A stretch of 64,000 nt of DNA from CAYLLN01 sp033762315 (lineage in GTDB: Bacteria; Planctomycetota; Planctomycetia; Pirellulales; Pirellulaceae). The notes under the pieces are model-generated. The model ran no database searches. It saw only the letters and a program-made list of their open reading frames with translations, and had not been told where the DNA came from. The DNA lies in contig JANRLS010000063.1 of assembly GCA_033762315.1 (NCBI GenBank), forward strand, positions 35,506-99,505, written 5' to 3'. A program made the translations under genes and the position numbers. Shown here piece after piece: positions 45,225 through 53,981 of the stretch; positions within the stretch are counted from its first letter, which is position 1, and each line of letters starts with the position of its first letter.

Positions 45225-45276
45225 GCAAGAATGTGAATCGTCCGATTATATCGCGACGACACGCACTGTCAGGCGG

Positions 45277-45825
45277 CTACTCGAAGAACTTTGCCACCGG
45301 CACTCGCCAGCCGGAGAGGGGGCCAATGCCGACGAGCTCGTCGTCCCCATTCAAAATGACTTCGGGCCGATCCGGGAAATAGCAATGCGCCCGGGTCGTA
45401 TCGGGATCGAGAACATAAACCGCTGGGACCCCCATGAGCAAATACTCGGTTACCTTGCGAAGTACCTCACTCCAGCGATCGCTCGGCGATAGAACCTCAA
45501 ACACGGCATCTGGAGCGACGGTCAAGTATTCGGGGCAAGCATCCGCCGCCACTTTGGTATAGCTAACAAAGGCCACGTCGGCTCCCCGCACCGTATCAGG
45601 ATCTCGCTCCGTGATCACCCCGCTGTCGTTCCCAAGCACATGGCCCAATCCGCGCTCATCGGAAAAATAGGTCAAAAGTGTGATTAGGCGGCCGCAAATC
45701 TTGCCATGACGAAATTTTGGCGGGGGCATATCGACAACGACTCCACGTACCAGCTCCTGGGGATGTCCCGGATCGGGCATGCTCCCAAACTCCGTGGCGG
45801 TAATCAGCGACGTGGCAATGGACAT
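45277..45825 (-). CDS. Uma2-family (DUF820) predicted nuclease-like protein
   Basis: A 182-residue protein of the Uma2/DUF820 PD-(D/E)xK-fold family. Family blocks are ELVRGVVVDMPPPKFRHG, then GADVAFVSY, FEVLSPSD, and EYLLMGVPAVYVLDPD. The E...D...E-x-[LI]-S-P pattern supports a restriction-endonuclease-like core. Members are abundant in planctomycetes and cyanobacteria, with no settled function; nuclease activity is predicted. It is divergent from the aminotransferase gene. Confidence 0.85.
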   Translation of the reverse strand: MSIATSLITATEFGSMPDPGHPQELVRGVVVDMPPPKFRHGKICGRLITLLTYFSDERGLGHVLGNDSGVITERDPDTVRGADVAFVSYTKVAADACPEYLTVAPDAVFEVLSPSDRWSEVLRKVTEYLLMGVPAVYVLDPDTTRAHCYFPDRPEVILNGDDELVGIGPLSGWRVPVAKFFE

Positions 45826-45978
45826 GAAACCTGCCCTGCGGCGAACGAGTTAGACATCTTCGATAATACCATAGGTCCCCTGAGTCGGTACGCTACGGCG
45901 CGGCGGCCATCGCGCGATGATTCGCGCCGTGCTACAATTCCTCGCGTCCTGCCGCTCCCAACCACGTTTTTAACTCCC

Positions 45979-47154
45979 ATGATCGCCCCCGAACTCCACC
46001 CGCCCGTTCGCACGCTGATGGGCCCTGGCCCAAGCGACACACATCCCCGTGTTTTGCAGGCCCTGGCCAAAGGGACGGTCGGCCACCTCGATCCGTACTA
46101 CCTCGAAACGATGAACGGCCTGCAGGAGATGCTCCGCGGCCTGTTTCGCACCAAAAACCAGATGACGATGGCCATCAGCGGCACGGGCTCCGCCGGCATG
46201 GAGGCGACCGTCGTCAACCTGATCGAGCCGGGGGATTCGATGATCGTCTGCGTGAACGGCGTGTTCGGCGGGCGGATGGTCGATGTGGCTGAGCGGGCCG
46301 GGGCCAAAGTGACCAAAGTCGAGCGACCGTGGGGCGAGGTCTTCACGGTGGACGACCTGAAGGCGGCTCTGGCCACTGCCAAGCCCAAGGTCGTCGGCAT
46401 TGTGATGGCCGAAACCTCGACCGGTGCCTGGCAGCCGATCGAGGAGATTTCGCAATTGGTTCACGATGCCGGGGCACTGCTGCTGGTCGATGCGGTGACG
46501 GCCCTGGGCGGCGTGCCGGTCGAGGTGGATGGCTGGAACATCGACGCGATCTACTCCGGCACGCAAAAGTGTCTGTCTTGCCCGCCGGGTCTCTCGCCGG
46601 TGTCTTTCAGCCCGCGGGCAATGGAGGTGGTTCTGGGGCGTAAGACGAAAGTGCAAAGCTGGTATCTCGATGTCTCGATGCTCGCCAACTATTGGGGGCA
46701 GAACCGCGTTTATCACCACACCGGCCCGATCAACATGACCTATGCCCTGTACGAGGCTCTGCGCCTCGTGCATTTGGAAGGGCTGGAGAACTGCTTTGCC
46801 CGCCATTTGCTGAACCACCGCGCGCTGCGGGCGGGACTGGCGGCGATTGGCATCCGCTATTCGACGCAGGAGGGGCACATCCTGCCGCAATTGAACGCGG
46901 TGTTCGTGCCGGAAGGGGTGGACGACGCGAAGGTCCGCGCGGCGCTCCTCAATCGCTTCGGGATCGAAATCGGCTCTGGATTGGGTGCGTACAAAGGCAA
47001 GGTCTGGCGCATCGGCCTGATGGGCTACGGCTCTCGGCCCGCGAACGTGCTGCTGTTCCTGTCGGCCCTGGAGCAACTGCTGGCCGAACAAGGCTTCCGG
47101 TTCGACCGCGGGGCCAGCATCGCGGCAGCGAATGAGGTGTATCTAACGAATTGA
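45979..47154 (+). CDS. Class V aminotransferase, alanine-glyoxylate/serine-pyruvate type
   Basis: A 391-residue PLP enzyme. The N-terminal MGPGPSDTHPRV and GTGSAGMEA are phosphate-cup blocks. The PLP-binding Asp lies in LLLVDAVTALGG and the Schiff-base Lys in SGTQKCLSCPPG. These enzymes transfer the amino group of alanine or serine to glyoxylate or pyruvate, in photorespiration-like, serine-cycle or glycine metabolism. The ATG at 45979 is chosen over 45706 because the extension lies under the divergent Uma2 gene. Uses no obvious operon partner. Confidence 0.9.
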   Translation: MIAPELHPPVRTLMGPGPSDTHPRVLQALAKGTVGHLDPYYLETMNGLQEMLRGLFRTKNQMTMAISGTGSAGMEATVVNLIEPGDSMIVCVNGVFGGRMVDVAERAGAKVTKVERPWGEVFTVDDLKAALATAKPKVVGIVMAETSTGAWQPIEEISQLVHDAGALLLVDAVTALGGVPVEVDGWNIDAIYSGTQKCLSCPPGLSPVSFSPRAMEVVLGRKTKVQSWYLDVSMLANYWGQNRVYHHTGPINMTYALYEALRLVHLEGLENCFARHLLNHRALRAGLAAIGIRYSTQEGHILPQLNAVFVPEGVDDAKVRAALLNRFGIEIGSGLGAYKGKVWRIGLMGYGSRPANVLLFLSALEQLLAEQGFRFDRGASIAAANEVYLTN

Positions 47155-47162
47155 TTTCGCCA

Positions 47163-47181
47163 CCGCCAGCCTGCTTGGCGG
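47163..47181 (+). terminator. Possible terminator hairpin after the aminotransferase gene
   Basis: CCGCCA (47163-47168) and TGGCGG (47176-47181) pair around a seven-base loop nine bases past the stop. An A-rich rather than T-rich stretch follows, so it is a weak or Rho-type candidate. Confidence 0.35.
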
Positions 47182-47236
47182 GAGAAAAATCCAAAGCCTC
47201 TGGTTCCGTGCTTTCCGAATTTCTGCTTCTAGTTTG

Positions 47237-47291
47237 TTTCGAGCTTCGGACTTCGGATTTCGAGTTTCCTTAGTGCTTCGGATTTCGTGCT
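47237..47291 (+). repeat. Dispersed TTCGGATTTCG repeat upstream of coaB
   Basis: The 31 bases at 47237-47267 match 3361-3391 with three differences. A second partial unit, TAGTGCTTCGGATTTCGTGC, follows at 47271-47290, ending eight bases before the coaB ATG. Orientation relative to the downstream gene is the same as at the PotC-type gene. Confidence 0.7.
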
Positions 47292-47298
47292 TTTTCCC

Positions 47299-47937
47299 AT
47301 GTCCCGCATCCTCATCACTTCCGGCCCGACTCGCCAATATCTCGACCCCGTGCGCTACCTGACCAACGGCAGCAGCGGGCGGATGGGGCGGGCGCTCGCG
47401 CACGCGGCAATGGAACTGGGTCACGAGGTGGTCGTCGTCAGCGGGCCGGTGCTCGTCGATTACCCGGCAGGGGCCGAGGTGCATCCGATTGTTTCGACCG
47501 AGGAACTGCTCGAAACCTGCCAGCGGCTCTTTCCGACATGCGAGGGCGTGATCGGCGCGGCGGCCCCGTGCGACTATCGCCCGATGCAGGTGCAGGAGCA
47601 CAAAATCTCAAAAACCGGTCAGCCGATCGTGCTGGAGCTGATCGAAACGCCCGACGTGATGGCCACGCTCGGCGCGGCCAAGCGGCCGGGGCAGTGGCTG
47701 GTCGGCTTTGCTTTGGAGACCGACGATCAGCGGTTTCGGGCGCTAACCAAGCTGCAAAAGAAAAGCTGCGACCTGATGGTCCTGAATGGGCCATCCGCGA
47801 TGGACTCGCTCGACAACTCCGTCGAACTGCTCGACAAAAGCGGCGCGGTTGTTGCCGCCTTCGCCGGAACCAAGGACGCCGTCGCCCGCGAGATTCTGCG
47901 GGCGATTGGGGAGCGGCTGATCGGACAACCCAAATAG
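47299..47937 (+). CDS. coaB: Phosphopantothenate-cysteine ligase (CoaB domain, stand-alone)
   Basis: A 212-residue protein equal to the CoaB half of the usual CoaBC fusion. It begins SRILITSGPTRQYLDPVRYL, continues NGSSGRMG, and has KISKTGQPIVLELIETPDV (the lysine-rich nucleotide/phosphopantothenate loop) and DLMVLNG. CoaB joins CTP-activated 4'-phosphopantothenate with cysteine in coenzyme A synthesis. The CoaC flavoprotein is not adjacent, so the steps are encoded separately here. The ATG at 47299 is chosen over a start at 47287 that lies in the repeat. Confidence 0.9.
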   Translation: MSRILITSGPTRQYLDPVRYLTNGSSGRMGRALAHAAMELGHEVVVVSGPVLVDYPAGAEVHPIVSTEELLETCQRLFPTCEGVIGAAAPCDYRPMQVQEHKISKTGQPIVLELIETPDVMATLGAAKRPGQWLVGFALETDDQRFRALTKLQKKSCDLMVLNGPSAMDSLDNSVELLDKSGAVVAAFAGTKDAVAREILRAIGERLIGQPK

Positions 47938-47948
47938 CGCCGCAGCGG

Positions 47949-48272
47949 CTATTGATTGGCCACGGCGGCGATAATGGCGATCAAATAAATCAGAAACGTT
48001 GACCCGCCGCAGACGACGGCAATGCCGACGGCGATGAAGAGCCACTTCTTGGCGTTGTTCGAGCTTTCCACCGCTCCTTGGTAGTCTCCCATCGCCAGCT
48101 TGCTGTTGACCTGCGAAGCATAGATGAGTGCCGGAATCGCAAAGAGGCCGCCGCAGCACACGAGCGACAGAATCGACTCGACCAGCCAATTCTTCACCGT
48201 ACCGGGCGGCATCGGCTGGCCGGGGGTTCCTGGGCTCGTGTAGGGACTGCCGGACGGGGGAAACTGGCTCAC
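47949..48272 (-). CDS. CD225/dispanin-family small membrane protein
   Basis: A 107-residue protein. A short Pro-rich N-terminus precedes the CD225 pattern: VESILSLVCCGGLFAIPALI, SQVNSKLAMGDYQGAVESS, NNAKKWLFIAVGIAV. It has two membrane segments and starts at GTG. It is 51% or more identical by eye in its core to the next gene at 48348, so the two are recent tandem duplicates. Bacterial members have no established function. Confidence 0.8.
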   Translation of the reverse strand: MSQFPPSGSPYTSPGTPGQPMPPGTVKNWLVESILSLVCCGGLFAIPALIYASQVNSKLAMGDYQGAVESSNNAKKWLFIAVGIAVVCGGSTFLIYLIAIIAAVANQ

Positions 48273-48347
48273 ATAGTCCTCTGGCGAATGAAACAGGGAG
48301 ACATCCGCGATTCACGCGAATCGCGGCAAAACGGCTGGATGGCTAGG

Positions 48348-48683
48348 CTATTGATTCTGCGCAATCGCCCCCAGGATTTGCACCCCGATGGCGATCGAAT
48401 TGCACACAAGACCGATGCAGACCGCGATGATAAGCCACTTCTTGGCGTTGTTCGACGACTCGACCGCGCCGTTGTAATCTCCCGCGGCGAGTTTCCCATT
48501 CACCTGAGCCGCATAGACGATAGCCGGAATCGCGAACAAACCGCCGCAACAGATGAGCGACAAGATCGATTCCACGAGGTAGTTTTTTACCGTTCCCGGT
48601 GGCATCGGCTGGCCGGGCGCGCCCGGCGAAGCATAAGGATTTGGGGCAAACCCAGGATTACCGGCCGGGGGAAACTGGCTCAC
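48348..48683 (-). CDS. CD225/dispanin-family small membrane protein (tandem copy)
   Basis: A 111-residue paralogue of the 47949 gene with the same two membrane segments (VESILSLICCGGLFAIPAIV and KKWLIIAVCIGLVCNSIAI) and QVNGKLAAGDYNGAVESS between. The GTG at 48683 (SQFPPAG) matches the start of its neighbour; the frame to 48725 adds non-conserved residues. Both probably come from one transcript. Confidence 0.8.
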   Translation of the reverse strand: MSQFPPAGNPGFAPNPYASPGAPGQPMPPGTVKNYLVESILSLICCGGLFAIPAIVYAAQVNGKLAAGDYNGAVESSNNAKKWLIIAVCIGLVCNSIAIGVQILGAIAQNQ

Positions 48684-48753
48684 GAAAGACCTCGCAAGAA
48701 GAGTGGGAAATTCACCACGCCCCAAGCGTAGCTATTCGCCGGAAACTTGCAAG

Positions 48754-50928
48754 CTAGCTTTTGGCCTCTCCCGCCAAGGAAATCCACCGCAGCCGCAAAC
48801 TATTGACCACCACTGACACGCTGCTGGCGGCCATCGCGGCGGCGGCCAGGGCGGGGGGCAAGCGCAGGCCGATCAGCGGCTCGAAAAGGCCCGCCGCCAG
48901 CGGAATGAGCAGCACGTTATAGACGAGCGCCCAAACCAGGTTCTGCCGAATCACCGCCAGGACGGCCCGCGACAGCCGAATGGCTCGCGGCACGAGGCGC
49001 AGATCGTGCCGCGAGAGGACGATGGGGGCCGTTTCGATCGCCACGTCGGCACCGAGGCCGATGGCGATGCCTAGATCAGCGGCGGCCAGGGCGGGGGCAT
49101 CGTTGATCCCGTCGCCAACCATCGCCACGACCGCTCCGTTGGCCTGCATTTGGACAATGGCCGCTTGCTTCCCCTCCGGCTTCACCTCGGCAATCACCCG
49201 CTCGATGCCGACGTGCCGGGCAACCGCTTCCGCCGCTGCTTGCCGGTCGCCGGAAAGCATCGTCACCGCGAGCCCCAGCGATTTCAGATCGCTGATCGCC
49301 GCGCGGGAGGAATCGGAAATCGCGTCGGCCAAAACTATCGTCCCCGCCAACTTGCCATTGACCCCTACCTGAATGACGATTTGGCCCGGCTCAACCGGTG
49401 CTACTGGCGGATGCAACGTCCCCACCAACTCCTCCGTCCCCACCGCAATCTGTCCGGCTGACGACTCTGCCACGAGCCCCTGTCCCGGCACGACCCGCAC
49501 GCTGTCGGCCGTCAGCACTTTCAACCCTAGCGCCTCGGTCTGGGCGACAATCGCCCGCGCCAGCGGATGGCTGCTATGCCGTTCGGCCGCGGCGGCAAGT
49601 TCTAGCACGCGCTCGGCGCTGAAACCAACGGCCGGCCGAACCGCCACCACCTCTGGCCGGCCGAGCGTGATGGTGCCGGTCTTGTCGAGCACGATCGCGG
49701 TGATCCGGCCCGCCGTTTCCAGCGCCTGGGCGTCTTTAATCAAGATGCCGTTTTCCGCTCCGCGCCCCGATCCGACGAGAATCGCCGCCGGAGTGGCGAG
49801 GCCCAGGGCACACGGACACGCCACCACCAGCACCGCCACCGCGCACGAGACGCCAACGGTCCACTCCCCAACAAAGCCCCACGCCAGCACCGTGATCGCG
49901 GCAACCACCAGCACCGCCGGCACGAACCACGCCACGACCCAGTCCGCCAGCCGCTGCACGTTCGCTTTCGATTCTTGCGCTTGCCGCACGAGGGCGACCG
50001 TCTGCGCGAGCCAGGTATCGCCGGCGGCGCGAGTGACCCGCGCCCGGAGCGAGCCGCTGCCGCTGGTGCTGCCGGCATAGATCGTGTCACCCGGCTTTTT
50101 CGCCACGGGGAGCGGCTCGCCGGTGAGCCACGCTTCGTCGAGCTCGCTGCTGCCGGTGAGCACCACGCCGTCGAGCGGCACCTTATCGCCAGGCCGGATC
50201 AGGATCGTCTCACCGATGGCGACCTTGCCCACTGGAACTTCGGCCAGTTGCAGATTCCGCTCGACGCGGGCCACTGGCGGAGCCAGCCGCAGCAGTTTGA
50301 GGATCGCCAGCGACGCCCGTCCCTTGGCCCGGGCTTCGAGATATTTGCCCAGCGTGATGAACGCCAGGATCATCCCCCCATCCATGAAGTTCATGCCGTG
50401 CCGCCCGCCCGCCAGATCGGCGACTCCCGCCCCATAAGCGGCCAGCGTCCCCAGGGCGATGAGCGTATCCATGTTCGCTCCGCCATGCCGCAGCCGGCTT
50501 GCCGCGCCGAGCAAAAAAGGCCAGCCGACAACGATTTGCAGCGCCGTCGCCAAAGCGAACTGGCCCCAGGCCGACACCGAGTGCGATAAGCCCGGCAGCC
50601 AGTGCAGCCCGATCAGCGGCACCAGCAGCACTCCCGCGATCAGCAGCCGATTTCGCCAGGTGGACACTTCCTCGCGCGTCCGCTCGGCGAGGGCTACCCC
50701 CGCGTCGGCAGCGGGGGCCATTTCGCGGGCCTCATAGCCGGCGGCACTCACCGCGCTGGCCAAGGCGGCTATACTAGCCGAGCTTGGATCGAGCGATACG
50801 GCGGCCTGGCCCAGCGCCAGGTTCACGCGGGCCCGCTCGACCCCCGGCACGCGGGCCAGAGCCTGTTCGACGCGCCCCACGCAACTGGCGCAGTGCATGC
50901 CCCGAATTTCGAGCGAAATCTCCTTCAT
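48754..50928 (-). CDS. copA: Copper-translocating P1B-type ATPase
   Basis: A 724-residue heavy-metal ATPase. One N-terminal HMA domain has GMHCASC. The CPC metal-site helix is CPCALGLATPAAI, phosphorylation occurs at DKTGT, the nucleotide-binding HP is in HSSHPLARA, and the hinge is GDGINDAPALAAAD. The CPC type indicates Cu(I) (or Ag) export from the cytoplasm. The C-terminus has the usual final helix pair. No copper chaperone or regulator is adjacent; it is divergent from cinA with only 30 bases between. Confidence 0.93.
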   Translation of the reverse strand: MKEISLEIRGMHCASCVGRVEQALARVPGVERARVNLALGQAAVSLDPSSASIAALASAVSAAGYEAREMAPAADAGVALAERTREEVSTWRNRLLIAGVLLVPLIGLHWLPGLSHSVSAWGQFALATALQIVVGWPFLLGAASRLRHGGANMDTLIALGTLAAYGAGVADLAGGRHGMNFMDGGMILAFITLGKYLEARAKGRASLAILKLLRLAPPVARVERNLQLAEVPVGKVAIGETILIRPGDKVPLDGVVLTGSSELDEAWLTGEPLPVAKKPGDTIYAGSTSGSGSLRARVTRAAGDTWLAQTVALVRQAQESKANVQRLADWVVAWFVPAVLVVAAITVLAWGFVGEWTVGVSCAVAVLVVACPCALGLATPAAILVGSGRGAENGILIKDAQALETAGRITAIVLDKTGTITLGRPEVVAVRPAVGFSAERVLELAAAAERHSSHPLARAIVAQTEALGLKVLTADSVRVVPGQGLVAESSAGQIAVGTEELVGTLHPPVAPVEPGQIVIQVGVNGKLAGTIVLADAISDSSRAAISDLKSLGLAVTMLSGDRQAAAEAVARHVGIERVIAEVKPEGKQAAIVQMQANGAVVAMVGDGINDAPALAAADLGIAIGLGADVAIETAPIVLSRHDLRLVPRAIRLSRAVLAVIRQNLVWALVYNVLLIPLAAGLFEPLIGLRLPPALAAAAMAASSVSVVVNSLRLRWISLAGEAKS

Positions 50929-50958
50929 GGCGAGTCAATTATAGGGATCAGCGGCAAG

Positions 50959-52137
50959 ATGCGGGCGGAAATTATCGCAATCGGCGACGAACTCACCACC
51001 GGGCAGCGGCTGGACACCAATAGCCAGTGGCTGGCCGAGCGACTAGGCGAAATTGGGGTGCCGGTCGCCTTCCATACGACGGTCGGCGATCAGTTGGCCG
51101 ATAACCTGCTGGTCTTTCGCCAGGCTTGCGAGCGGGCCGACATCGTCGTTGCCAGCGGCGGTCTCGGCCCGACCGCCGACGACCTGACGCGGCAGGCCCT
51201 CGCCGAGGTGGCGGGCGTCCCCCTGGTGCAAGACGACGCCTCGCTCGCCCATATTCGGTCCCTCTTTGCCCGTCGCAAGCGCGAAATGCCTCCGGCCAAC
51301 CTGATCCAGGCGCAGTTTCCCCAAGGGAGCCGACCGATTCCGAATCCGCACGGCACCGCGCCGGGAATCGACTGCGAAATCCCCCGCGCGGTGGGCAAGC
51401 CCGCCCGGGTGTTTGCCTTGCCCGGCGTGCCGGCCGAGATGAAGGAGATGTGGGCCGCGACCGTCAGCCCGGCGATTCAGCAGCATGTCGGCACGAAGCA
51501 GGTCATCGCCCACTATTGCCTGAAATGCTTTGGCGTCGGCGAGAGCGACCTGGAGGCAATGCTCCCCGACATCATCGCTCGCAACCGCTATCCGCTCGTC
51601 GGCATTACGGTGCACCAGGCGACGATCTCGCTCCGCATCACCGCGGCCGGCGAAACGGTTGCCGCCGCCCGCGCCGCGATGGAGCCGACCATTGCCACGA
51701 TTCGCCAGTGCCTGGGGGATTTGATCTATGGAGACGAAAACGACGAATTGCAGCATGCCGTGGTACGCCTGCTGCGCGAGCGGCACAAAACGCTGTCGGT
51801 AGCCGAGTGGGGAACCTGCGGACTCGTTTCGCGGTGGCTGGCCGAAACCGAAGCGGCCGACGTGCTCTGCTCCGAGACGATCCGCATCGGTACCGCCGGT
51901 TGGACCGGCGAGCCGCCGGCTCAAACGGATTCCGATCTATGGCTGGCGATTGGCCCCTGCCCCGTGGCCGACTCACCGACGACGACCCCCGGCAACATCG
52001 CCATCTTGCTGCGCGATGGGGACCGCGTCGTTCGGAAGGATTCTCCCTTCGCCGGGCATCCCGACATCCTCCGCCCCCGCGCCGCCAAGCAGGCCCTCAA
52101 CCTGCTGCGACTACATCTGCTCGGGAAGAATGGATGA
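50959..52137 (+). CDS. cinA: CinA-family protein with a divergent C-terminal domain
   Basis: A 392-residue protein. The N-terminal MoCo-binding-like domain is normal: AEIIAIGDELTTGQRLDTNS, GGLGPTADDLTRQ and FALPGVPAEMKEMW. The second half corresponds to the CinA nicotinamide-nucleotide amidase domain, but the hallmark SCTGG-type nucleophile block is replaced by VAEWGTCGLVSRW and the catalytic lysine region is not recognisable. It likely keeps ADP-ribose pyrophosphatase-type activity but has lost or changed the NMN amidase. The ATG at 50959 is preferred over an extension to 50602 under copA. Confidence 0.85.
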   Translation: MRAEIIAIGDELTTGQRLDTNSQWLAERLGEIGVPVAFHTTVGDQLADNLLVFRQACERADIVVASGGLGPTADDLTRQALAEVAGVPLVQDDASLAHIRSLFARRKREMPPANLIQAQFPQGSRPIPNPHGTAPGIDCEIPRAVGKPARVFALPGVPAEMKEMWAATVSPAIQQHVGTKQVIAHYCLKCFGVGESDLEAMLPDIIARNRYPLVGITVHQATISLRITAAGETVAAARAAMEPTIATIRQCLGDLIYGDENDELQHAVVRLLRERHKTLSVAEWGTCGLVSRWLAETEAADVLCSETIRIGTAGWTGEPPAQTDSDLWLAIGPCPVADSPTTTPGNIAILLRDGDRVVRKDSPFAGHPDILRPRAAKQALNLLRLHLLGKNG

Positions 52138-52144
52138 TGTGCGG

Positions 52145-52164
52145 CGGGACCAGGTTTGGTCCCG
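52145..52164. terminator. Bidirectional terminator-like hairpin between convergent genes
   Basis: GGGACCA (52146-52152) and TGGTCCC (52157-52163) pair perfectly around GGTT, with C52145-G52164 adding an eighth pair. It lies between the cinA stop and the converging ATPase gene. There is no T tract, so strength is uncertain. Confidence 0.5.
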
Positions 52165-52208
52165 GCTCTTCAAGCATTAAGGCAGCTCGCCGGCCTCGCG
52201 ATTGGTCC

Positions 52209-53747
52209 CTACATCACCGCGAAGTAATTCTCCACCGCCAGATCGAAATACTCGGGGCACATCTTCGGCGTCCCTTTGCGGAAGAGGCAGTAGTTTTTCA
52301 CCTGCAAGAGCAGGTCGCGCGGCTGGCAGCAGCGGAAGGGGCGGCCGACCTTCTTGTAGTGCGTCTCGATCAGGTAGTCGAGTGAGGCCTGGTCGAATTC
52401 GAAGCCCAGCTTCGGGCACATCATCTTAAAGAGCTCCCGGAATTGCTCCTCGCTGGGATCGACCACTTCGATTTTGTACGGAATGCGGCGGAGAAACGCC
52501 TCGTCGCACAAATCCTTCGGCTCCAGATTCGTCGAGAAGACGATCAGCTGATCGAACGGCACCTGAATCTTCTTGCCGTTGGGCAAGTTGAGATAGTCGT
52601 AACGCTTTTCGAGCGGGACGATCCACCGATTGAGCAGTTGATCGGTGCTCATCTTCTGACGGCCGAAGTCGTCGATCACCAGCGTGCCGCAGTTGCTTTT
52701 CAGTTGCAGCGGAGCCTCGCTGATGCCGGTCGAGCGATTGAGCGTCACCTCCAGGCTGTCCATCGTCAATTCGCCGCCGACCACGATCGTCGGCCGACGG
52801 ATGCGCACCCAGCGGCGGTCGATTCGCGAATGATCGAGCAGCCCCGTCGTTTGCGGCAGCGGGCATTCTTCGTGATTTACCGGGTCGAAGAGGCGGATGA
52901 TTTCGCCGTCGATACCAATCGCCCTCGGAATCCACACAAATTGCCCGAACGATCGCGTCACCCGCTCGGCAATGGTCGTTTTGCCGTTGCCCGCCGAACC
53001 GAACAGAAACAGGCCGCGGCCGGAGTTGATTGCCGGTCCCAGGCGGCGGAGCATCGCCTCGCTGACGAGAATATCGCCGAAGGCCCGCTTCAGGTCGTCG
53101 TCGGTGGGATGCTGCCCTTCGAGCGACTGCGCCTTTACCGACAGGATGTAATCGACCAAGGCCACCGGTGCCGAGCCGTAATAGGTGCAGTGGTCCATGA
53201 ACCGCCGGGCCCGCTCGCGGCCAAGGTCGGTCAGCTGATACACGTAGTCGTTCATCGGGGCCGACCCGCGATACACCAGCAGCTGGTCGTATTTCATCTG
53301 CCGCAGCAGCGGGTCGAGCAGAATGAACGGCAGCTTGATCTGATCGGCCACCTCGCGCCCCATGCAATCGCCGCGGGCCAGCAGGTATTTGAGAATCAGC
53401 GATTCGACTTCGCTATCGGTCAGGCCGGCATCGCGAATGGTCGGCGGCTCGATGGGGATGAAGGCGTCGGTCTCTTCGGCGGCGGGGGCCGGCGCGGCGG
53501 CGGTTGCAGTTGCGGGCGCGGCGGCAACGGCGGTCGGCGCGGTGCCGGCCGCGAGCGAGGCGGTTTTGCGCCCTTCGCCGGTGGTCAGCTCGTTGATTCG
53601 CCGCAGCATGTCGTTCAGCTTGGCATCGGGCGCGGCCGAATCGCTCCCCGCATGAGCCGGCGTCTTCGCGGCCAAAGCCGACCAGGGATCGGCCCCCTTG
53701 CTCCCTTTGACCAGTTCCAGCAGGGCGGCATCGTTACCTTTGTTCAT
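52209..53747 (-). CDS. AAA-type ATPase with winged-helix-like N-terminus
   Basis: A 512-residue protein. Residues ~60-95 are an Ala/Pro/Thr-rich linker, ~108-185 are helical and winged-helix-like (LTDSEVESLILKYLLARGD), and then comes the ATPase domain: Walker A GSAGNGKTT at 250-258 and Walker B TLVIDD at 355-360, with FSTNLEP as a sensor-1-like strand. MoxR-like proteins share parts of this order. It has no membrane segment. A longer frame to 54758 runs antisense through the HDOD gene and is spurious. Function unknown; possibly a remodelling or pilus-type ATPase. Confidence 0.72.
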   Translation of the reverse strand: MNKGNDAALLELVKGSKGADPWSALAAKTPAHAGSDSAAPDAKLNDMLRRINELTTGEGRKTASLAAGTAPTAVAAAPATATAAAPAPAAEETDAFIPIEPPTIRDAGLTDSEVESLILKYLLARGDCMGREVADQIKLPFILLDPLLRQMKYDQLLVYRGSAPMNDYVYQLTDLGRERARRFMDHCTYYGSAPVALVDYILSVKAQSLEGQHPTDDDLKRAFGDILVSEAMLRRLGPAINSGRGLFLFGSAGNGKTTIAERVTRSFGQFVWIPRAIGIDGEIIRLFDPVNHEECPLPQTTGLLDHSRIDRRWVRIRRPTIVVGGELTMDSLEVTLNRSTGISEAPLQLKSNCGTLVIDDFGRQKMSTDQLLNRWIVPLEKRYDYLNLPNGKKIQVPFDQLIVFSTNLEPKDLCDEAFLRRIPYKIEVVDPSEEQFRELFKMMCPKLGFEFDQASLDYLIETHYKKVGRPFRCCQPRDLLLQVKNYCLFRKGTPKMCPEYFDLAVENYFAVM

Positions 53748-53981
53748 CGCATCCACTCCAGGCGCGGCATCCGCGAGGGGAATCTCCGAGGGAAACCTAG
53801 GTCGGACCGGCCCCCCAGTCAAAAGGCTGCCGTCCCCCGCTCTCGCCCCCCCAGCGACTGGCCCGATCGTGCCGATTCTGCCGGCCTTGCGGCAACCCGC
53901 CGCGGGAACTCGCGGACAATCATTGACCGCGGCTCCGTCTTTCGCTCGCCGCGCTAGTAGATTTCTTCCGCGAGACCCCCT

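Noticed and set aside
41591..45262. dnaE start at 45262
   Set aside because: The extension translates the intergenic palindrome (the familiar GRRDACPT reading); the true N-terminus at 45166 matches DnaE.
45277..45825. Uma2 protein as part of the defence island
   Set aside because: It is 9 kb away, GC-rich like its neighbours, and Uma2 proteins are scattered widely in planctomycetes.
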